Shown here one piece after another: positions 7,446-11,762 of a stretch of DNA of 11,762 nt; within the stretch, counting starts at the first letter, position 1, and each line of letters starts with the position of its first letter. The position numbers and the translations under genes are program-made. The notes under the pieces are model-generated. The model was not told where the DNA came from and made no database searches. It saw only the letters and a list, made by a program, of their open reading frames with translations. Source of the stretch: DATJMJ01 sp035503975 (GTDB lineage: Bacteria > Actinomycetota > Acidimicrobiia > Acidimicrobiales > Palsa-688); assembly GCA_035503975.1 (NCBI GenBank), contig DATJST010000337.1, positions 1 through 11,762 on the forward strand, in the 5' to 3' direction.

Positions 7446-8168
7446 TCACCTGGCGGCCCCGGCGATGAAGGCGGCCACCACGTAGGTGGCGTGGCGGTCG
7501 AGCGACACCCTGGCTCGGTCGTAGCGCATCGTGGTGCGCGGGTCAGCGTGCGACGCGGCCTCCTGGACGTCGCGGAGAGGCACCCCGGCGTCGAGCGCGG
7601 CTGTGATGAAGGCGTGGCGCAAAGTATGGGGGCCTACTGACTTGGTTATCCCGGCCCGGCGTGCCACCCGGCGGACGACCCGGGCTGCCCCGTGGCGGTC
7701 AAGGCGTTCGCCGTCGGCGCCGAGGAACAACGGCCCCTCGCTCCTCTCGCCGACCGCGAGGTCGATGGCCCGGGCTGTGCGCGGCGCCAACGGGACGGTG
7801 ACGACCTTGCCGCCCTTTCGCAGGACCGTGAGGGCCCGGTGGCCCCGCTCTAGGCCGAGCGCCTCGATGTTGGCCCCCGTCGCCTCCGACACCCTGAGCC
7901 CGTTCAGCGCCAGCAGCGAGACGAGGGCGTGCTCGGCTGCCTGGCGAAGGCCGGCGGCCACGAGCACGGCTCCCACCTCGTTGCTGTCAAGAGCGGTCGC
8001 GTGGGACTCATAGTCGACGTGGGGCCGGCGCACGTGCAGGGCGGGCGAGTGGTCCAGGAGGTCCTCCTCCACGGCGTAGCGGTAGAAACCGGCGAGGGCC
8101 AGGCGTTCTCGCTCGTTGCCGGCGGGCTCGGCGAGCACGACCTCGGTGGAAGGGGTGGTGATTGACAT
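7446..8168 (-). CDS. Tyrosine recombinase/integrase, short N-terminus
   Basis: A site-specific DNA recombinase of the phage-integrase family, 240 residues. All catalytic residues are present: Arg92 (ALNGLRVSEA), Lys118 (LRKGGK), His181 and Arg184 (HTLRHAF), His207 (EAASHADPRTT) and the nucleophile Tyr216 (MRYDRA). Family members usually have about 290-330 residues; here the core-binding domain is reduced to its last helix (ALAGFYRYAVEEDLLDHSP, residues 25-42). The ATG at 8168 has GGAGGT five bases before it, so the short form is translatable, yet it probably binds DNA poorly. It is tail to tail with vapC, 4 bp apart. It likely belongs to an island or integrative element, now perhaps inactive. 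Confidence 0.88.
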   Translation of the reverse strand: MSITTPSTEVVLAEPAGNERERLALAGFYRYAVEEDLLDHSPALHVRRPHVDYESHATALDSNEVGAVLVAAGLRQAAEHALVSLLALNGLRVSEATGANIEALGLERGHRALTVLRKGGKVVTVPLAPRTARAIDLAVGERSEGPLFLGADGERLDRHGAARVVRRVARRAGITKSVGPHTLRHAFITAALDAGVPLRDVQEAASHADPRTTMRYDRARVSLDRHATYVVAAFIAGAAR

Positions 8169-8684
8169 GTTGCACCTCCAGTTCGGGCCGGGGCCCTGGC
8201 ACTAGGGGCGCCGGTGGCCCGGCTTGATGAGGGACCCCAAGGTAGGACCCCCGGTCACAGCCTGTGCTGAGCACCCGGCGAGTCCCTGCTGGGCCGGACG
8301 GCACTAGTCATGTCCTCGACAAGGTCCGTCTTGCCCCGACCAGGACACCCGTTCGGGCTTCGCGCATGAGGACATTTTCCCGACTGCTGGTGGCCCCCAG
8401 ATCGGTCAGGTACGCGTCCACCTCGCCCCGGCAGCCATGCCCGCCTGCTGGCTCGCCAGAACAGCCAGATCTGCGCGTGTGCGAAACAGGTTGCAGCACA
8501 AGGAGAAAACGCCATCAGACGGTGTTGCGCTCGCCCTGAAGACGACGAACGATCGCCTATATTGCCTCCTGCCCCAGTCCCGCAGCCTCAAAAGCCGATC
8601 GGCTTGCGGGAGGCACGACGAGATCGCGAGCGAGCTTCATTTACTCCGTGCGGTCCCCGGTGCCCCGGTTCTGCGACGCCCGCT
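8169..8684. other. Intergenic region between the integrase and the HTH-Lsr2 gene
   Basis: No convincing gene is present. The missing integrase N-terminus was looked for in all minus-strand frames and not found. A loosely repeated block (GGGCCGG followed by GGCACTAG) occurs at 8185-8205 and 8291-8307, differing by 4 bases in spacing. A minus-strand frame near 8310-8430 (VDAYLTDLGATSSRENVLMR) looks a little protein-like but has no start or family match. The palindrome at 8564-8614 lies at its right end. Confidence 0.5.
8564..8614 (-). terminator. Candidate terminator / nested palindrome after the HTH-Lsr2 gene
   Basis: A perfect 14-bp palindrome AAGCCGATCGGCTT (8592-8605) is enclosed by further pairs: CCCGC (8579-8583) with GCGGG (8606-8610), and GCCTCC (8564-8569) with GGAGGC (8609-8614), the two sharing bases. 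Read on the minus strand, the inner hairpin runs into TTTT, about 80 bases past the stop of the minus-strand gene at 8685. That suits a weak intrinsic terminator; a protein site is the alternative. Confidence 0.5.
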
Positions 8685-9158
8685 TCAGCCGGTCCTTCGC
8701 CCTTTGGAGAGCGCGGCCTCGTGGGCTGTCCGCACTTCACCGGGTATACGTCCACGGTCGCCAACCGAGTAGCCCTGAGCGCGTGCCCACTCACGGATCT
8801 CTGCTTGTGACTCGCCTCGTGGCGCGGCAGTGGGAGGCGTTCGCGGCCTCCGACGACTCGGCCCGGACGCCACGGGGGGCTCCTTCGTCGCCGCCCTGAC
8901 GCTCCTGAAACGCTCGGCTGCGGCCTGCTTCGACACGCCCAGGACCATTGCCAGTTGGCCCCAGCTCCTGCCGTTCGCTTTGGCCGTTGCGACTGCTTCG
9001 GCAAGGTCCTCCTCGGCCTTGGCCACGGCTTGGACGGCAAGGCCCACCCTGCGCAGATCCGTCGTGTCCTCAGCTTTGCTCGTCGCCGGGTCGAGAGAGC
9101 CTAACCAGGCTTCAGCTTCCGCGGCGGCTCTGGCAAGTTGTTCACGGGTTCGGGGCAT
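8685..9158 (-). CDS. HTH regulator fused to an Lsr2-type DNA-binding domain
   Basis: A 157-residue DNA-binding protein. Residues 1-62 are helical, Ala/Glu-rich and coiled-coil-like. Residues 63-84 form a helix-turn-helix (GRSWGQLAMVLGVSKQAAAERF), resembling sigma-factor or Mor-type HTHs. A Pro/Arg/Ser-rich linker follows (91-115). Residues 118-150 (AEIREWARAQGYSVGDRGRIPGEV) match the C-terminal domain of the nucleoid protein Lsr2, including the Arg-Gly-Arg motif (135-137) that enters the AT-rich minor groove. The Lsr2 dimerisation domain is absent. ATG 9158 has AGGTGA five bases upstream; GTG 9167 and ATG 9164 are alternatives. It follows the toxin-like gene by 69 bp on the same strand, so it may be its antitoxin or autoregulator (inferred). 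Confidence 0.85.
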   Translation of the reverse strand: MPRTREQLARAAAEAEAWLGSLDPATSKAEDTTDLRRVGLAVQAVAKAEEDLAEAVATAKANGRSWGQLAMVLGVSKQAAAERFRSVRAATKEPPVASGPSRRRPRTPPTAAPRGESQAEIREWARAQGYSVGDRGRIPGEVRTAHEAALSKGRRTG

Positions 9159-9227
9159 ATTCATCACCTCAGGTCAGCCAGGAACGGCCGCTTGCTTGCT
9201 CAGCCGGTGCGGTTGGCAGAATGGCGC

Positions 9228-9458
9228 TCATTTCAGGTAGTCGTAGAACTTCTCTCTCAGCACGTCGGCGCGGATTATCACCGGCTCGTCGCCCTCAGGG
9301 CCAAGGACCACTACCTCGAGCAGGCGGCCGCTAGGGTCGGCGCCGATCACTAGAAGCCGGTCTGTGCCTTGCCCCACGTGACGGAACGGCACCCGGACGG
9401 CATGCAACATGTCTCTGTCGGAGATCCCATGCTTGCGGGCGCTGTCCGCGATCTCCAC
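9228..9458 (-). CDS. Small toxin-like protein (BrnT/RelE-like, uncertain)
   Basis: A 76-residue protein. It opens with an amphipathic helix segment (EIADSARKHGISDRDMLHAV), then basic residues (VRVPFRHV), then predicted beta strands (DRLLVIGADPSGRLLEVVVL, then EPVIIRADVLREKFYDYL). This layout of an N-terminal helix and a strand pair ending in an Arg/aromatic tail recalls small BrnT or RelE-like toxins and a common actinobacterial family of proteins starting IADSARKHGI. I recognise the type but cannot assign a proven activity. The start is GTG 9458, six bases after a TAACCT -10, so the message is probably leaderless. The gene heads a two-gene unit with the HTH-Lsr2 protein. A toxin role is inference from size and context. 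Confidence 0.7.
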   Translation of the reverse strand: MEIADSARKHGISDRDMLHAVRVPFRHVGQGTDRLLVIGADPSGRLLEVVVLGPEGDEPVIIRADVLREKFYDYLK

Positions 9459-9459
9459 A

Positions 9460-9478
9460 CCGTCAGGTTACCTTGTCG
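9460..9478. repeat. 19-bp direct repeat, copy 1 (over the -10)
   Basis: CCGTCAGGTTACCTTGTCG. It matches copy 2 at 9489-9507 at 18 of 19 positions, with a 29-bp offset (about three helical turns). It contains the minus-strand -10 TAACCT (9465-9470) and AGGT-T-ACCT dyad symmetry. A third weaker GGTTACC core lies at 9622-9628. Likely an operator for the gene unit starting at 9458. Confidence 0.75.
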
Positions 9479-9495
9479 AACCTGGTCGCCGTCAA
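9465..9495 (-). promoter_or_regulatory. Promoter of the toxin-like / HTH-Lsr2 unit
   Basis: Minus-strand -35 TTGACG (9490-9495) and -10 TAACCT (9465-9470) are 19 bp apart, slightly long. The GTG start at 9458 is six bases beyond the -10, the usual position of a leaderless start. Both hexamers lie inside the two 19-bp direct repeats, so a bound repressor would cover them. Confidence 0.55.
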
Positions 9496-9507
9496 GTTAC
9501 CTTGTCG
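9489..9507. repeat. 19-bp direct repeat, copy 2 (over the -35)
   Basis: CCGTCAAGTTACCTTGTCG, with one change from copy 1 (A at 9495 for G at 9466). The change makes a perfect internal dyad CAAG-TTAC-CTTG (9493-9504). It overlaps the -35 element. With copy 1 it forms a tandem operator; only two close copies exist, so it is not a CRISPR. Confidence 0.75.
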
Positions 9508-9846
9508 GCGGCCCGAGCGCTAGGCGCAGCACAACCGCTCTTTGCCCGACAAGTGACGTGGATAAGTGCAGCTCGGAGTCGACAAGAGCGCCGCGATGCC
9601 GGTCGGAGGTCCACGGGCAAGGGTTACCAGTTGGCGTTCAGCCCTCCGACGGAGGTGAGCCGCGAGTGGGGGTTGGAATTTGCGCCAGAGCGGAACAGTT
9701 GTTCTGGCCTGGCCTGTTCAGCTTCGGCCGCCGCTCACACCCGCGCTTAGCGACTGGTAGGGCGTCCGGCGATGCGCAGCCCGCGGCGCAATAACGCCAA
9801 GCCACAACGACCGAGCCCGTCCCCGCCTTGTCGTGGGTCGGTGACG
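9508..9846. other. Intergenic region between the toxin-like unit and the GDPD gene
   Basis: No protein family is recognisable on either strand. Sites seen: CGACAAG at 9547-9553 and 9580-9586 (inverted copies of the end of the 19-bp repeats), GGTTACC at 9622-9628, a palindrome CCTCCG-A-CGGAGG at 9643-9655 and a GAACAGTTGTTC dyad at 9693-9704. No clear promoter for the downstream gene was found. Confidence 0.5.
9693..9704. promoter_or_regulatory. SOS-box-like dyad GAAC-N4-GTTC
   Basis: GAACAGTTGTTC fits the core of the LexA box of Gram-positive and actinobacterial genomes (GAACnnnnGTTC, here GAACA-GT-TGTTC). The flanking bases (G before, T after) do not match the fuller CGAAC...GTTCG form. It lies 154 bp before the GDPD start and 235 bp before the toxin-like start, with no gene beginning right at it. 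The match could be chance. Confidence 0.35.
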
Positions 9847-10794
9847 ATGTGCAAGGCTCGGTCCGTGGCTGCTCCGCTGCGCGCCCAGGGGCCCCGGGTC
9901 CACGCCCACCGGGGGGCTTCGTCACGCTGCCCCGAGAACACGATGGCGGCCTTCCTCGAAGCGCGCCGGCTGGGCGCCGACGCGGTCGAGCTCGACGTGC
10001 ATGCCACCGCCGACGGCCATGTCGTGGTCCTGCACGACTACGACCTCGCCCGGACCACCTCAGGCACGGGGCTCGTCCACGAACGCGACCTTGCGTACGT
10101 CCGGTCCCTGTCGGCAGGGGCCTGGTTCGGCCCCGAGTTCGAAGAAGAACGCGTCCCGTTGCTGAGCGAGGTGCTCGGCCTGGACGGCCTCGGCTTCGAG
10201 CTGGAGGTGAAGGGCCTGCCGGCACCAGGTCTCCTGGACGGCATTGCCAAGGCGGTGCGAGCCGCAGGAGCCGCCGACAGGGCCCTGCTGACCGGGCCTC
10301 ACCTGGTGGCGCTGGCGGGCCTCGGGGCGCTCCTGCCCGGGGCGAAGCTCGGGCTCTTCCCCCAGCCCTTCCAGCCATGGATGACCGACCACCTCTACGA
10401 GCAGCTGCTCACCCACAGCGCCCTGTCGGGCGGCTTTGAGCTCGTGTACGTCCCCGCCGCCCAGCTGGCAAAGCTCGACGTAGGGCGTATACATAACCAG
10501 GGCATCGCGGTCCAGGTCCTCGTCCCTCCCCAAGACGAGCAGTCTGAGGACTTCGTCGCCTCGGTCTTCGCCCAGGGGGCTGACGGCGTCACGATCAACG
10601 AGCCAGAGGTGGCTATCCAGGCCCGGGCCCGCTCCAGCTCGTGGCCGGGGCGCGGGCCGATAACGTCCGCGTGCCCGAGGGCCTCCCAGGTGGGGAGCCC
10701 GCCAGCCCGTCCGGAGACCGCGACCGCAGGGCACCCTCAGCCAGGCAGCGCGATCGCCATATGCAAGGGTGCCTTGCCGCTCGGCCGCACATAA
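9847..10794 (+). CDS. Glycerophosphodiester phosphodiesterase
   Basis: The enzyme hydrolyses glycerophosphodiesters to glycerol-3-phosphate and an alcohol, recycling phospholipid head groups. The TIM-barrel signatures are present: HAHRGAS (catalytic His21, Arg22), PENT at 29-32, metal ligands Glu48 and Asp50 in VELDV, second catalytic His63 in VLHD, and Glu in FELEVKG. The barrel ends at GADGVTINEP near residue 250. No signal peptide, so probably cytoplasmic. The frame is open to 9772; ATG 9847 (weak GGTGA upstream) or GTG 9841 are the likely starts. About 55 C-terminal residues after the barrel are Pro/Ser/Ala-rich and unlike the family, possibly frameshift read-through. It seems to stand alone in its own transcription unit. 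Confidence 0.92.
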   Translation: MCKARSVAAPLRAQGPRVHAHRGASSRCPENTMAAFLEARRLGADAVELDVHATADGHVVVLHDYDLARTTSGTGLVHERDLAYVRSLSAGAWFGPEFEEERVPLLSEVLGLDGLGFELEVKGLPAPGLLDGIAKAVRAAGAADRALLTGPHLVALAGLGALLPGAKLGLFPQPFQPWMTDHLYEQLLTHSALSGGFELVYVPAAQLAKLDVGRIHNQGIAVQVLVPPQDEQSEDFVASVFAQGADGVTINEPEVAIQARARSSSWPGRGPITSACPRASQVGSPPARPETATAGHPQPGSAIAICKGALPLGRT

Positions 10795-11149
10795 GAAGCA
10801 TCACTGCGGCTGGGAAAACAACTTGGACCTTGAAACGAGTAGCGCCCGAGCGACGGGTCGGGAGAGCGCAACTGCCAAGAACTCTCCTCCGGATTGGTCA
10901 CATAATGCGCGTCGAGGCTCACGCCGGCTGCCGGGAGGCCAGGGCGACCACGGGTCACCATCGCCGCCACCACCCAGCAAACAGAGATCCGAGTGAACGG
11001 GCCTAGCCCACATGGCCGAAGGGCGGGCCACTGGGCGCCACGGGCCCTATCCTCTGTGTGCTATCGGGTACGTGCCGTCCTTCGGATGACGGCCCACGGC
11101 TGCTCCAGAGAGATCGTGAAGACCTCCGCCGTGCTGGTCAGTCGCCTGT
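10795..11149. other. Intergenic region before the lipoprotein gene
   Basis: No coding frame is convincing. A hairpin lies at 11074-11093 (GCCGTC with GACGGC around CTTCGGAT, which includes a C-TTCG-G tetraloop motif), extendable by CGT/ACG outside a two-base bulge. No T-run follows, so it may be an RNA structure rather than an intrinsic terminator. Confidence 0.45.
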
Positions 11150-11173
11150 TACGCGCCTGTTAACAGGCGCGTA
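11150..11173. promoter_or_regulatory. Perfect 24-bp palindrome, candidate operator
   Basis: The left arm TACGCGCCTGTT (11150-11161) and right arm AACAGGCGCGTA (11162-11173) are exact reverse complements with no centre gap. An extra half-site CGCCTGTTA lies at 11143-11151, repeating 11154-11162 with an 11-bp shift. It ends 14 bases before the lipoprotein GTG. Such length and position suit a repressor operator; a 5' RNA hairpin is the alternative. Confidence 0.65.
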
Positions 11174-11187
11174 CGACGATAGGAAAC

Positions 11188-11762
11188 GTGACCACGCTGA
11201 CTACCCGACCTGTGGCGCTCGGGGCCGTTCTGACGACCTTGGTCGTCCTGGCGGCCGCCTGCGGGGGCACCCCGGTGCACCACGGCGTCGCCAGCCTCGG
11301 CAAGACGACGACCACCGCCCAGTCGAGCGCTCCCCCCGCTTCGAGCCCGTCCGGCTCGTCAGGGCCTTCGCAGGTGCAGGCGCTGAAGTACGCAAAGTGC
11401 ATGCGCTCGCACGGCCTTAGCGACTTCCCGGACCCTAGCGTCATGCCGAACGGCGGCATCGGCTTCAGTCTTCAGGGCGGGCCTGGGAGCGACCTCAACC
11501 CGAGCTCACCGCAGTTCCAGTCCGCTAAGCAGGCCTGCCAGAAGGACGTCCCGCGCGGCCTTGCGAGGACACCCGCCCAGATGGAGGCCGCCGCACTCAT
11601 GTACACCGAATGCATGCGCTCCCACGGCGAGCCCGACTTCCCGGACCCGAACGGGCAAGGACTGATCCAGGTCACCAACCCGACCGGGATCATGGACCCG
11701 AACTCGCCGCAGTTCCAGAGAGCCCAGACGGCCTGCCAGAAGCTGGACAACGGCTTCCCGGA
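11188..11762 (+). CDS. Two-repeat actinobacterial lipoprotein (3' end outside window)
   Basis: A secreted, probably lipid-anchored protein of unknown function; 191 residues are visible. The signal peptide has a hydrophobic core at about 9-24 and Cys25 in VLAAACGG, a slightly relaxed lipobox. A Thr/Ser/Pro/Gly-rich linker (about 27-63) follows, then two copies of one module: YAKCMRSHGLSDFPDP (68-83) with SPQFQSAKQACQK (107-119), and YTECMRSHGEPDFPDP (139-154) with SPQFQRAQTACQK (173-185). Paired cysteines in each copy suggest a disulfide or metal site. Proteins of this kind are often next to MacAB-like or RND export genes in actinobacteria. GTG 11188 gives a good signal peptide; AGGAAA at 11181 is too close for an ordinary ribosome-binding site. 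GTG 11212 is an alternative. Confidence 0.82.
   Translation, partial: MTTLTTRPVALGAVLTTLVVLAAACGGTPVHHGVASLGKTTTTAQSSAPPASSPSGSSGPSQVQALKYAKCMRSHGLSDFPDPSVMPNGGIGFSLQGGPGSDLNPSSPQFQSAKQACQKDVPRGLARTPAQMEAAALMYTECMRSHGEPDFPDPNGQGLIQVTNPTGIMDPNSPQFQRAQTACQKLDNGFP

Noticed and set aside
7286..7485. Read-through tail of the first vapC frame as a genuine C-terminus
   Set aside because: The tail is His/Arg/Pro-rich without PIN features and runs into the integrase 3' end, while the correct PIN C-terminus is in the next frame.
8255..8591. Several short overlapping frames between the integrase and the HTH-Lsr2 gene
   Set aside because: None has a ribosome-binding site plus a recognisable family, and the missing integrase N-terminus is not among them.
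6394..8700. tRNA gene or att site beside the integrase
   Set aside because: No T-loop (GGTTCGA-like) with matching arms and no long direct repeats were seen; a true att site may lie outside the window.
9460..9507. Start of a CRISPR array
   Set aside because: Only two close copies, a 10-base gap between them and promoter elements inside; no further units or cas genes.
9638..10378. Minus-strand open frame of 246 codons over the phosphodiesterase
   Set aside because: Arg/Pro/Gly-rich shadow of a well-supported gene.
10641..11006. Plus-strand frame overlapping the end of the phosphodiesterase
   Set aside because: Arg/His-rich composition, no domain and no start signal.

Overview
The window is about 11.8 kb of high-GC DNA. 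Its gene families (DrrA-type ABC ATPase with TetR, a large ATPase LuxR regulator, a protein with an Lsr2-like DNA-binding end, leaderless-looking starts) point to an actinobacterium. An acidimicrobial or related soil lineage is possible, but the phylum call is inference from content and no species is claimed.

Layout. (1) Positions 1-1544 hold a divergent pair: the N-terminal part of a DrrA-type drug-export ATPase (minus strand, running off the left edge) and a TetR repressor (plus). The gap between them carries a near-consensus minus-strand promoter and a perfect 15-bp palindrome, an obvious candidate operator. (2) 1545-2516 is decayed or intergenic DNA with the C-terminal remnant of an aldo/keto reductase and several small inverted repeats. 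(3) 2517-6420 holds a second divergent pair: a 918-residue LAL/LuxR regulator (minus) and a secreted COG4315-like repeat protein (plus), the latter ending in a hairpin-plus-T terminator that overlaps its stop codon.

(4) 6794-9507 is an accessory segment: a VapBC module whose toxin gene has a frameshift, a tyrosine recombinase lacking most of its N-terminal arm (tail to tail with vapC, 4 bp apart), and a minus-strand two-gene unit. That unit encodes a 76-residue toxin-like protein and a regulator joining a helix-turn-helix to an Lsr2-type C-terminal domain. Two 19-bp direct repeats, 29 bp apart, overlay its promoter. (5) 9772-10794 encodes a glycerophosphodiester phosphodiesterase with an unusual tail. 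(6) From 11188 to the right edge is a lipoprotein with two copies of a Cys-Met-Arg-Ser-His-Gly / Asp-Phe-Pro-Asp-Pro module, preceded by a perfect 24-bp palindrome.

How they fit. Regions 1 and 3 each look like a regulator next to the target it probably controls. Region 4 looks like toxin-antitoxin and integrase material in partial decay. The strongest candidate for something under-described is the 9228-9458 / 8685-9158 gene pair with its duplicated operator: a possible toxin-antitoxin-like module whose partner is a HTH-Lsr2 fusion. No tRNA, rRNA, complete transposon or CRISPR array was seen.
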